From: Gigaspora margarita
Lineage: Eukaryota > Glomeromycota > Glomeromycetes > Diversisporales > Gigasporaceae
Reading direction: 5' to 3'
Assembly (NCBI GenBank): GCA_009809945.1
Contig: WTPW01001094.1
Span: forward strand, 50,333 to 114,332
DNA: 64,000 nt
A program made the translations under genes and the position numbers. Every line of letters starts with the position of its first letter. Positions within the stretch are counted from its first letter, which is position 1. Of the stretch, positions 22,745 to 33,047 are shown piece after piece. The notes beneath the pieces are model-generated. The model saw nothing but the letters and a program-made list of their open reading frames with translations, was not told the origin of the DNA and did not search any database.

Positions 22745-22878
22745 GTTGTAGCAGGCAATAATTTGCATATTGTGTAATATTTTCGCATTGTTTTAAAATT
22801 TTTAAACGAGGGGTCTCAGCAGGCAATAATTTGCATATTGTGTGATGTTTTCGCATTGTTTTAAAATTTTTAAAAAAT
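22745..22878 (+). repeat. Two tandem copies of a ~62-bp unit
   Basis: AGCAGGCAATAATTTGCATA followed by TTGTGT...TTTTCGCATTG and TTTTAAAATTTTTAAA occurs twice, about 68 bp apart, with two substitutions between copies. Confidence 0.7.
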
Positions 22879-23139
22879 AAACAAATGATATATATATTCA
22901 CATAATCATGTTTTTTTACAGGTTATTACAATAATTCACAAGGTTTCGCATAAAATTTTATATTTTTTTATTATTATTATACATTATATTTTATATTTAT
23001 TAATAAATATATTTTTAATTAATATTACAGTATTATTTTTACATTATTACAAATTTTTAAACACTTTCGCTCTTCGTCACATCTAATTCTATTAATATAC
23101 AAAAAACTAGCCCTATACACTTATTTTCGCTCACACCCC

Positions 23140-23314
23140 ACAGTTAGCTATTATCTTCACTTCTTTGTTTTCTATTGTCTTTGCTTTTGCTATTTCTTTT
23201 GTTTTGGCTATAACCTTCATTTCGCTCTTTTTTCCTAAATAATTCCTAATCTTTGCTTCTTTGTTTTTTATCATTTTTGCTTTTGCTATTTCTTTTGTTT
23301 TGGCTATAACCTTC
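23140..23314 (-). repeat. ~96-bp tandem repeat entering the gap, open on the minus strand
   Basis: On the minus strand the units translate to EMKVIAKTKEIAKAK followed by MIKNKEAKIRNYLGKKS and then TIENKEVKIIANCGV. The period is about 32 codons, Lys/Ile/Ala-rich, and charged like a coiled coil. The repeat runs straight into the run of N, so copy number and frame are unknown. Either a repetitive protein end or a non-coding minisatellite. Confidence 0.5.
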
Positions 23315-23814
23315 NNNNNNNNNNNNNNNNNNNNNNNNNNNNNNNNNNNNNNNNNNNNNNNNNNNNNNNNNNNNNNNNNNNNNNNNNNNNNNNNNNNNNN
23401 NNNNNNNNNNNNNNNNNNNNNNNNNNNNNNNNNNNNNNNNNNNNNNNNNNNNNNNNNNNNNNNNNNNNNNNNNNNNNNNNNNNNNNNNNNNNNNNNNNNN
23501 NNNNNNNNNNNNNNNNNNNNNNNNNNNNNNNNNNNNNNNNNNNNNNNNNNNNNNNNNNNNNNNNNNNNNNNNNNNNNNNNNNNNNNNNNNNNNNNNNNNN
23601 NNNNNNNNNNNNNNNNNNNNNNNNNNNNNNNNNNNNNNNNNNNNNNNNNNNNNNNNNNNNNNNNNNNNNNNNNNNNNNNNNNNNNNNNNNNNNNNNNNNN
23701 NNNNNNNNNNNNNNNNNNNNNNNNNNNNNNNNNNNNNNNNNNNNNNNNNNNNNNNNNNNNNNNNNNNNNNNNNNNNNNNNNNNNNNNNNNNNNNNNNNNN
23801 NNNNNNNNNNNNNN
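23315..23814. other. Assembly gap, exactly 500 N
   Basis: A round-number run of N, so real length is unknown. The flank on the left is a tandem repeat and on the right a poly-A-like run, which explains the failure to assemble. Open frames spanning it are meaningless. Confidence 0.98.
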
Positions 23815-23952
23815 TAAAAAAAAAAAAAAAACAAAAACAAAATATGTCAAATGAAAAAATAAATAAAGTCCTAACTAAACCTTTATTTCTTTAAAGAAGC
23901 ATTTTTGGAAATGCTGGAGAAAGTAGTTGTATTCTTGCAAAGTGTCAGAAGT

Positions 23953-24453
23953 TTGGGTTGGCTTGCGCAAGGTTTCGAAAAGTTGTTTGTCTTCTTGCAA
24001 AGGTGTTCTTGTAAAGTGCCGAAATAAAATAAAATAAAAATTAAATAAATAAAAAAAAATAAAAAAAACAAAATGAAAACAAAAAAATGAAATGAAAACA
24101 AAAAACAAAATGAAAGCAAAAAGCAAAAAAAAACAAAATAGAAGATCTAATTATAAACAAAAGATCTAATCTGATCTTGTAGTGCAGAATTTGAACATCA
24201 TCGAACTATTTTAAAAAATTAGTCCAACGCAATTCAGGTTACAGATTGGGTTGGTTTGCACAAGGTTTCAAAAAGTTGTTTGTTTTCTTGCAAAGGTGTT
24301 TTTGTAAAATGCCAAAATAAAAATAAAATAAAAAATAAATAAAATAAAAACAAAAAAAATAAAATAAAAACAAAGAAACAAAATGAAAACAAAAAAGCGA
24401 ATCTGATCTTGTAGTACCGAATTCGAACTATTTCGAATAATTAGTCCAATGCG
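23953..24453 (+). repeat. Two divergent copies of a ~230-280-bp unit
   Basis: GGTTGGCTTGCGCAAGGTTT at 23957 recurs as GGTTGGTTTGCACAAGGTTT at 24249. Both copies then share TTCTTGCAAAGGTGTT, an A-rich stretch of AAATAAAATA type, ATCTGATCTTGTAGT and ATTAGTCCAA. The unit resembles a duplicated untranslated region of a retroelement, but no coding part is present. Confidence 0.6.
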
Positions 24454-25400
24454 TGATCCAGATTACACTGATCTACTGTAGTGATTGTACCCGGGTAGAA
24501 CTTGCAATTGTGTGATATAGTAATTTATCCGGATATCTGTGTAATTTAATAGTAACCGGGTAGAGGTTTTCCCAATAGGTACAATCTCTAATCTACTGAT
24601 CCTAGCTTGGTTTAAAGAGTATCAAAATATTTCATTATAATTTTCAAAATTTCTAACGAAATATACCAAAATTTTGATATTTGAAATATTTCGTTATATA
24701 TTATGAAATATTTTGCTTATATTACGGTTCGTAAGATCTTACATAATATTATGCTATTATAAATTTGCTGATGTTATACCATTTGAGTAATTATTATATC
24801 ATTTTTTAACACCCTTAAACAATACAAAATCATGAAATGTGAATTTGCCAAATTTACTTTTGTTGTTTTTGGGCCCAAAAAAGTTCACAAATTTGAAAAC
24901 CGTTTTGTATAATGGTCTCAAGTTCAAGAATAAGTGCAAGAATAAGTGCAAGTACAAGAACAAGTGCAAGAACATGACAAATGCTCCATGATAGATAAAC
25001 ATAAGATTAATAAAAAAAACATAGTGAATATATTAGTAAAATAAAAAAATATATATATTCAACCAAATATTTAAATGATTGATTTTTGTGTAATTTTTTG
25101 CTGCCCAGATTATCTAATAATCAAATAATTTTCTTAGCAATTTGTAGTTTTATATCAATCTACCAACTACAAATATTTTCAAAAGGTAATCAGTGTGCTA
25201 AAACTATAGTAATATAATCAAGTTATTGTACTTTAACACTTTTTAATTAGTTATATAACCCGTTATCAAAATAGTAAAACTAATATATCGATAAGCAAGT
25301 TATAATTAAGAATGTTATCACAATTCAAATTTATTAACAATTAATATAATATAATTATATCAGTGAATGCTAATACAAATTCTGTACTTCCTAAAAATAA
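24454..25400. other. AT-rich spacer with small inverted and tandem repeats
   Basis: GATTGTACCCGGGTAGA (24483) and the inverted GGTACAATC (24577) bracket a ~100-bp segment containing two CCGGGTAGA blocks. At 24916-24975 a ~12-bp unit (AAGTGCAAGAAT) is repeated about five times. No gene seen. Confidence 0.4.
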
Positions 25401-25409
25401 CATTGTAAG

Positions 25410-25669
25410 TAGGGTTCGAGGCACAAAGGCATAGGCATGCCTTTTAGCTGTTGAGCATGTCAGTCATGTGACATAAATATCATATCTGATTGGCTAGTAT
25501 AGTTAGAAATAATTAGAAGTGTAAATAGTCAAACAACATCAAAAAATAGAAAGCAATTGTTTGATATTTTCTATACAAAAAGGCATGCCTATAGGCACAA
25601 GGGGCATGCCTCAACTCAAGGCATGTTCTCAGAGGCATGCCTAATTTTTTACCTGTGCCTCGAACCCTA
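25410..25669. mobile_element. hAT-like MITE, 260 bp, TSD ATTGTAAG
   Basis: Termini TAGGGTTCGAGGCACAAAGG and, inverted, TAGGGTTCGAGGCACAGGTA, with perfect TSD ATTGTAAG at 25402-25409 and 25670-25677. GGCATGCC palindromes recur at least six times near the ends as subterminal repeats. Confidence 0.82.
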
Positions 25670-25677
25670 ATTGTAAG

Positions 25678-26204
25678 GGAATCAATCAAAATAAAATAAA
25701 ATTATCTTGTAGTCATGAATGTCCTGTTTGCACAAAAATATCTACTAATTTCATATATGAGTGTATAAGGAATGGTAATTGGTGCTGCTTAATAATAAGA
25801 ATAAAAAAAATTTTTAATTTTTTGATTTGCTATATTCAAAGACTGTAATTAGACTAGAGAATTTAAATTAAGATGTTGATACTATTTAAATCTGTAATTA
25901 TGGTGACATATATTTATTTGCATGTTATAATTTTAATGCAAACTAACTCTATCTTAACCATATACTATAGTTAATAGAATAAAATGTTTAGCAACAGAAT
26001 TTTTTTGTAACTCAGCATATTTATAATAAAAATTTACAGATTTTAAGTTTTTTACAAAGCACCTATGGCAGTGTCACAGGCCAGGTGCTAGTTATTAAAT
26101 TGTGATTTGTTTGATTATAACAATTTCTGACCTATGACCTGTATGGGACACCCGACTTGAACCAGAACACTAATATCAATATGTATTTTATGAAGATATT
26201 TTTC
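25678..26204. other. AT-rich spacer, no feature seen
   Basis: No open frame of note, no repeat of readable structure. Confidence 0.35.
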
Positions 26205-26212
26205 ACTATGGG

Positions 26213-26868
26213 TAGGGTGTCCAGGATTATGCTATTAGCATAATTTAGCATAATTCAAGTTTGCTAGCATTATTATGCTAGCAGCAGAATTCAGCATAAT
26301 TTACATTTTATAGCATGAAATTTAGCATAATTTGGGTATTTTTGATAATAGATAGAGTAGCACTAAATTTTTAACAAAAATTGCAGTTTTAGCTATTATA
26401 TACATATAGTACAAAGAATCTAAAAACTTTATTAATTTTATATAATATGTATAAAATAAAGATAGTATGCTAAATTCAGTAGTGACTTACATAATTTAAG
26501 ATTATTTTTCAATATTTTATGTACCAACTAATGCATTTTCAAATTTCTATGTATATTATAATACATGCATATGTACATATGTATGTACATGATATACTTC
26601 AATTGTATCTACTAAATACAGAAATATTTGAATTTAAAATAATGTTTCCTAGTTACATTAAAGAAGCTTAATATTTTATATTTTAAAAAAAATTAGAATA
26701 AATATAATTCATAAACAGTTATTTTTAAAATTTTATATTATAAAAACTAAAATTATAAATTTAATTTTAAAAAAAAATTTTTAAAAATTCATTAGCATAA
26801 AAAGCATAATTTTATATCATTAGCAAGCATAATTTACTATCATTAGCAGCAGAATTCTGGACACCCTA
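26213..26868. mobile_element. hAT-like element, 656 bp, AGCATAATT-rich
   Basis: Left terminus TAGGGTGTCCAGGATTATGC and right terminus (inverted) TAGGGTGTCCAGAATTCTGC. The flanks ACTATGGG (26205-26212) and ACTATGAG (26869-26876) match 7/8. GCATAATT-type motifs cluster at both ends. Same family as 35765-36364 and 36638-36988. Confidence 0.78.
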
Positions 26869-26881
26869 ACTATGAGGTAAT

Positions 26882-27085
26882 ATCCTGGACCTGAACAGGT
26901 TCGCGAACTTTGAACTGAACCTGAACCAAACCTATAATTATGTTTGAGTTTGGTTCGGGTTCAGTACTTTAGATTCAGATCCGAGTTCAGGTTAGAAATT
27001 TACAAAATTTATGGTTTGAGTTCAGGTTTGAATCTGGGTTTGGCTGGACCCAGACTGGACCGGACCCAGACTTCGGAGCCCTAAG
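26882..27085. repeat. AGTCTG/GGTTCAGGTT-rich short-family fragment
   Basis: Clustered GAACCTGAACC and inverted GGTTCGGGTTCAG variants, then GGACCCAGACTGGACCGGA and CTTCGGAGCCCTA, an inverted TAGGGCTCCGAAG terminus. The left terminus is not readable. Confidence 0.45.
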
Positions 27086-27760
27086 CAGTATACAAAAACT
27101 TGTTACTATGGTTAAATAAAAATGCACTTTGTTTATATTATATTTATGGTATTTTTAATGTCTGAATTTTCATTTTGAATCAAAAAATTTAATATTTTAT
27201 ATTTAATTTTTAAAAAAATATGTCAAGAAGTAAGCGATAGTTGTGAAAAAAAATTTTTTTGCAATAGATATAACAAGTTTAAAACTAGTTTTTGATAGTA
27301 AATAAAAAATCTAGAACATTCAATAATATATTATATTAGATATTTTGTATTACTAAAGATCAAAACAATAAGTTTAATAGTAAAAATGATATCATTATAC
27401 TCTACCCTTAAGGAAGTGACAAAAATTAATAATTTTTTAGAGGGGAAGGGAGGTAAAAAATGTTGAAGTTATATATAGGAACCTGACCAAATTTATATTA
27501 AGGAGAGGGGGAGGGAATAGGCCTCTAATAAAAAATAATCAGATGATTAATGACATGGCCCTTAATAAAAAATTTTTTGTTAAATTTTATTATAAATACT
27601 ATCTAATTCTAATCTTTTATTTTACTTTTATTATACTATTAAAAGTCTTTAATTTTTGCTTTGATAAAGTTGTTTTGCTTTACTTGTTATTAAAGATGGG
27701 CATTTTTGTATAATTGTATGACTGTATATATTTGCATGAATGCTGCATGCTATATGAAAT
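27086..27760. other. AT-rich spacer, no feature seen
   Basis: Two purine-rich stretches at about 27438-27455 and 27500-27520 are the only compositional oddity. Confidence 0.35.
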
Positions 27761-27930
27761 GCTATATTTTGTCTATAAACAATTTTATAAGCTATTCTCT
27801 TTTGGTCAAAAAACTTAAAACCATCTTTAACCCAAAAATAAGCTACCTCACAATTGACAATAGTCGCTATATAGTAAAGTCCAAATTCTACTATGTAAAT
27901 TAATTATTATCGTTTAAGTAAATTTATTTA

Positions 27931-30499
27931 GAGGGTGTAGCGACCTAGAGAAGTTGGTAAGTTGTCACCCCCAAGCAGCAGGTCTAGGGTTCAAATCCCA
28001 CTGGTGATGCTTTGGAAATTAGACCTGTGTTCTGTAACTGTTTCTTGTTGATCGATTGCTTGGTACACCATCTTGAATAGGAGCTATCAGGTGCACAAAT
28101 CCAAGGAACCAGAAAAATAGTATACCCGTTTGGCAAGCCCTGAGTGAGGAGGTAGCAAAGATCTTTGACAGTGCTACCAAAGCCGAAATATTAGAAACCT
28201 GAGCCAAAGAATCAGATAACAAAACCATCAAGGAAGGGGTCCACCAACCTCGTCACCGAAGTTGCACCAAAGAAAAAGGACCTATGTTTTAGCAGTAGGT
28301 ACCAAGAGAAGAATGCCATATTGAACCTTCTGAGCTAACTAGTTTGGAAGTTTGTGGATCTAGTGTAAGGACCAGTAGGATGGTGATGGTGGGTGCTGGA
28401 ATCAGAGTGAACCTTGCAAGGGCAGAAGTAGGTAGTGTAAGTTACTAAAGCGTAGGTAATACCTGTGTAGGACAGGGACTGCTCTACTGAGTGTTCTGTG
28501 AGGATAAACTAGTCCTAAGGAGATTCCACGATACATCCAGAACTGGCCTTGACTAAGATTGCCTGCCATAATAGGTTTAACAAGGTTGTAAAGTTGCAAC
28601 CTTTTGTATTGAAGTTGTAATTTTATGCCATAATAGATGTAATGATTGTAATAGTTGTAATGGTCATAATAGGTGTAATGGGTTGTAATAGGTGTAATTG
28701 CTGTAATGACTGTAATAGATAATAGAAGTAATAGTTATTAAGGATGTAGAAGTCAAAACAGGTATAATGCTAATTAGATATCAATATTCACTGTACTGAC
28801 GTATATATGCACAGTACATGACCTTATCTTATATGCCAATATGAATTCTGGATTCCTGTCGCTTTTAGACTCATATAGATATTTTAGTATCGGTATATTT
28901 GGTTAGTACAATTTTGAAAAAATGATTAAAAAATAATTCACCCACGTCTTTTGTACAGTTAGACAAATCTCTTACTACTACATACTGTTACGATTTTCTA
29001 GGAAAATCATAACTGGATAGTGTATGGGTAGTAACAAGAAGTGGCTAAAGTTTAAATCATAAGAATATTGTGAGGCTTTTAAACTGGTTGTGGAGGCTTA
29101 GAAGTTTAGATTGTTCTAATATTTATTTCATTCGTCATATTTGTTTATTTTTATATTGTTCCATTTTGTTGTTTGTTATAAGGTGTAAGGGTTAGACATA
29201 AACTAAAGCTTAGAATGATAGTCTATAGATAGACTTAGAAGGTATATATCTGGTCAGGCTAAGAGTAGTAAAGTTAAAGAAGGTACAAAAATAAAGTATA
29301 GACGTAGATTGTAATTAGAGTCTATCGAATTACATGTACGATTATTAATGTATCCCGATAGTATGAAAGTGCGCTTCTAATAAAGCTTTAGACTTCAATG
29401 TCTTGGTTATAAAAGGATATNAGAATCGATTTCTCATTTGTTTTAAGTTTAAGTGTCGTATTTATTATTGTTTTATTACCCGACCGTTGAGTGACTTAAT
29501 GATNGTATTACTTTTTCGGTATNACTCTATTACTGTATAAGTATCGACCCTCAATATTGATAGTACTAATCGTAACCTGATCAAATTACTTAATTGAATA
29601 TCGATAGATATAATTAAGTACGATCGGATTAATACGTAATTTTACATGCACAAACTATTACTATAATTGATCGTATTATTGGACTATGGTAAGTTAACTA
29701 TTGCAAACAATTTTAATTCATCCCTATCATTCAAAAAGTCTTGGATTATCCGGTTACAAATAAGGTTATCCCCGATCGAAATCCTGATTTGATCAGCACA
29801 ATTTACTCAAAAGTTGCTGTACGTATCTCTATAATACCTAACTGTTCCGTGGAATTCTGAGAATCTAGGCATTCTCAATCGTAGCTTATTCAATAAGATA
29901 CGTGCCTTTTGATTGCATAAATTATTTATTTAGAGTTTTTTAAACTTGATTAGAGTTGGATTAGTTAGGTTACCAATAAAAAAAATCGCAGATACTTACT
30001 TTTGTTATGGCAATTACACCCTATTACGGTATTTACAACCATTACAGCATTTACAATCATTACGGTAATTACAGCCATTACGGCATTTTACAGCATATAC
30101 GGCATTTTACAACTTTGAGTATTAGTTGTAATTAAGGTTGCAACCCAGGTTGTAATCTGTAATGTCCGTAATTATTACTTACGGCCAGCAACCTTAGCCT
30201 TGACTGACTTCTGTAATGGAGGACTGTACCGGTAATACAAGGAGAACCAGCAGAAGGAGCAGAAACCAGAGGGTTTAAATAGGTAACCCCCTAGTTGGGT
30301 TGCAGGTATGGCAACTAGTATAGAACCTTCGGGCGGACTACTTAAATTAGATAACCAAAAGTTGTACGTGTAGTTAGTTGTACTCTCATCTTTGTAACAA
30401 ATGTCAGGGCGCTCCTGGAAGCGCCCGTAGTCTGATTTATTTGAATAAAAGATAAAAGCCTTTCTCCATAGTGTAAACTTTGACACAAAAAAAAATAAA
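27931..30499 (+). mobile_element. tRNA-derived retroposon (SINE-like) with A-rich tail and 12-bp TSD
   Basis: TAAATTTATTTA occurs at 27919-27930 and 30500-30511. The insertion begins with a tRNA-like head (27931-28012): an A-box-like AGAAGTTGGTAAG and a B-box GGGTTCAAATCCC. It ends in an A-rich tail (AAAAAAAAATAAA). Its 3' part (about 30250-30390) matches 61720-61800 in the opposite orientation (CGAAGGTTCTATACTAG inverted). The middle is occupied by a DNA-type element (about 28577-30172). Pol III promoter function is inferred from the boxes. Confidence 0.65.
28577..30172. mobile_element. Element with inverted clusters of TGTAAT motifs, probably hAT-like
   Basis: Left end: GTTGCAACCTTTTGTATTGA, then many TGTAATGATTGTAAT variants (28610-28740). 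Right end: inverted TTACAACCATTACAGCATTT-type variants (30005-30125) and GGTTGCAACC. Outer boundaries and TSD could not be fixed. The interior (28960-29930) has three isolated N bases and more complex sequence starting TGTTACGATTTTC at 28988; a solo LTR there is possible but unproven. Confidence 0.5.
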
Positions 30500-30939
30500 T
30501 AAATTTATTTAAAAAATCAAAATACATAAATAACATAATTTTCAGCAAGATTAAAAAAACATTTTATTATTTGATTTTTAATTTTTATGTTTAATGAAAA
30601 AATTAAAATTTGTTAAAAAAATATATTTAACAAAAATAAAAATTAAAAGTTAAATAATAAAAAGTTCTCCAATTTGTATAAAATTTTTAGATAATATATA
30701 TTTTTATCATCTAAACATATTTATTTAAGTGCTTATAATGCATTTTATAGTAAAATTTAGACATTGCTATGTAGCAACTACTTGGAATTGCTAAAAACCC
30801 TCAAATAAGCTATCTCTAATTTTTTGTATAGCTTATTTTCAGACATATACAGTATATAAATTGTTTATTATAAATTCAATAGCCTCTTTTTCTGCTTCCA
30901 AATTAATACTTTACAAGATGATTTTTTCTTTCTTTATTG

Positions 30940-31234
30940 AGAACCTCAGACATCTTTCATATAGGTCATAACTGGATTTTGGCCAATTTTGACCTAATTT
31001 GCTAAAAATAACAAAATCTATTTACTTTAATAACTTCTAATCCAGTGTTTAGAATTGAATAAACTTTTTTTAGTTAGATGTGCCTTACTAAGAGCTTTAT
31101 TTTAAAAAAAGTTCATTCAAATCGGACCACTGGATAGCAAGATAATTGCCAAAAACTGTTTTTTGCTTCTTAAATTTTAGGTGTTTTTGCTAAAAAATTT
31201 TAAATATGATCTCTATACTAGATGTCCAGGATTC
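30940..31234. mobile_element. 9-bp-TSD palindromic element (copy B), TSD TCTTTATTG
   Basis: AGAACCTCAGACATCTTTC at the left and, inverted, GAATCCTGGACATCTAGTAT at the right. The perfect 9-bp TSD TCTTTATTG is at 30931-30939 and 31235-31243. The core TTAGATGTGCCTTACTAAGA is the inverted cognate of copy A's TTAGTGAGGCGCATCTAAC. Confidence 0.75.
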
Positions 31235-31446
31235 TCTTTATTGTTATTTTGTATTAAGAATAAATCTTTAGAATTATCTGGCACCATAAAAATTTTAAAA
31301 TAAAATTAAAAAGTTTGATAAAATATTTTTGTATAAATGCATATTGCATTAATGTCTGCATGCTGCATAAATGCCATATTTGTATAAAATTTTTTAAAAT
31401 GCTGTATTTTGCCTATTTCTACTTGTTATGCCAATTTTATTTATTA

Positions 31447-31518
31447 TATATGGGGATGAGTCAGTAAAAAAGGGACAAATTTATTAGATAAATTTGTCCC
31501 TTTTCTATTAACTCATCT
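31447..31518. repeat. 72-bp hairpin element
   Basis: GGGACAAATTTAT and ATAAATTTGTCCC form a perfect 13-bp stem, extended outward by ATGAGT...ACTCAT and TATATGG...CATATA. It is either a tiny TA-flanked MITE or a solitary foldback. Confidence 0.6.
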
Positions 31519-31734
31519 CATATAGAGTAGTATTATAGCAAAATAATATATTTTTTTATTTTACATTATAAATTATTTTTTTAATAATAATTATAAAAAA
31601 AACTAAAACAAAAACAAAATAACTTTATTTTAAAAAAACTAAAACAAATAAAAAAAAACTTTATTTATAAAATAATTAATATATTGAAATCATATTTAAT
31701 CATATTTAATATAATTTACTGGTTTATGTAATTT

Positions 31735-32060
31735 GGCGCATGTGCGTTGTAATGCACCTATCTGATTAGCCAATTAGATTGTAAGATCAGGTGTAACGTA
31801 AAATCGAAAAAACTAGTGATGTTTCTAAAAAATTGCTTGTAGCTCAAAATTTTGCTTATGAAACTATCTTTCGTGTTCTAACAAAAAAAATTCTTCACAA
31901 AATTTTGGGTTAGAATCTTTTGAAAAAAATGTCCTACTCTAACTCTAACCTAACCTTAACATAACCAACCCTCACCCTAATCCTAAACTAATGAATTAAT
32001 TATTGTTTTGATCTCATATTACACCAGAACTTATGAGGTGCGTCACAATGCATATGCGCC
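31735..32060. mobile_element. 326-bp inverted-repeat element with GGCGCAT termini
   Basis: GGCGCATGTGCGTTGTAATG at the left and GGCGCATATGCATTGTGACG inverted at the right. ACACCTGATC and CAGGTGTAACG motifs lie inside. No clear TSD. Confidence 0.55.
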
Positions 32061-32114
32061 AAAATATAAAATTCTTAATATAATATATTTAACTATATAT
32101 AGATGCCCATATAA

Positions 32115-33039
32115 TAGAGGTTTTAGTGGATTGGATTGGATCGGGTTTGGGCCTGACCCAAGTTAGATCCACTTGGATCAAAACCTGATCTAGGTCTAAC
32201 CTGCCTCATGTCAAACCCAACCCAGGTCTGATCTGCCTTATGTCGAATCCAACCTGGGTCTGATCTGCTTCAAGTTAAACCCAACCTGGGTCTGATCCAA
32301 CCCAACCCAGATTGAACCTGAGTTGATAATAGTTGCTATTTAGTAAAGTTTAAATTTTACTAGTAAATTGATAATGCCTGCTTAAATAAACTTGTTTGGA
32401 AGATTAAAATACATATATACTAAAATTTTTATTTAAATCAGAAAAAATTTTATTATTTGATTTTTAATTTTTATATTCAATGAAAAAATTAGAATTTTTT
32501 TAAAAAATATGTTCGACAAACATAAAAATTAAAAGTCAAATAATATAAACTTCTCTAATTTAAATAAAAATTTTAAAGTATATGCATTTGTTCTTCTAAA
32601 CAAGTTTATTTAAGCAGATTTTGTTGATTTATATAGTAAACTTTTAACTTTACTATGTAGCAACTACTTGTAATTATTGAATATAATCTGACCTGGGTCT
32701 GACCCAACTTGGGTTTTTTCTAACTCAGGTCTGATCTGACTTACATTGATCTGGCCTGACCTGACCTGGGTTGGATCAGACCAAATCTAGCTAAGACTCC
32801 TACTCAGAGTTGGCAATAGATATACTCTATTGAAAATTTGCAAGCCAATGGAACCAATGGAATCAATGGAGCCAATGGAGCCAATGGAATTATTAACAAA
32901 TACTATATTATAAGCTAGTTGGCCTCTATTGGCTCCATTCGCGAATTATTCTCAATGGAGCAATGGAGTGGTGCCAATGGAGTGGTGCCAATGGAGTTGT
33001 TCTCCATTCACCCCAATGGATAAATGTACCAACCCCCTA
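32115..33039. mobile_element. Composite hAT-like element, 925 bp, single TSD CCATATAA
   Basis: The perfect 8-bp duplication CCATATAA (32107-32114 and 33040-33047) encloses two unlike parts. The left part begins TAGAGGTTTTAGTGGATTGG, has tandem AACCCAACCTGGGTCTGATC units (~34 bp) and ends CTAAGACTCCTA. The right part begins CAGAGTTGGCAATAG at 32816, is full of CCAATGGA motifs and ends with inverted TAGGGGGTTGGTACA. The second part belongs with the 20363-21380 element. An AATAAGCTACC-type core (about 32327-32690) is nested in the first part without its usual ends. Confidence 0.65.
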
Positions 33040-33047
33040 CCATATAA

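Larger units (their letters stand above)
27780..30855. mobile_element. AATAAGCTACC-family element split by a retroposed insertion
   Basis: The left part (about 27785-27930) contains CCCAAAAATAAGCTACCTCA and GTCGCTATATAGTAAAGTCC. The right part (30500-30855) contains CATTGCTATGTAGCAACTAC and TATAGCTTATTTTCAGACAT. These are the two arms of the element seen whole at 53882. The arms are separated by 27931-30499, which is flanked by a 12-bp TSD. Confidence 0.6.

Noticed and set aside
23131..23854. Long open frames on both strands across the run of N
   Set aside because: They exist only because N cannot be read as stop codons.
24799..25002. 67-codon minus-strand protein with LFLHLFLHL repeats
   Set aside because: The pattern is the antisense reading of a ~12-bp tandem repeat; no other support.
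27937..28017. A functional tRNA gene at the retroposon head
   Set aside because: A and B boxes are visible but acceptor and T stems have several mismatches, and the sequence continues into a retroposon body with A-rich tail and TSD.
28988..29930. Solo LTR starting TGTTACGATTTTC
   Set aside because: No matching TG...CA end, no 4-6-bp TSD, and no second LTR or internal coding region was found.
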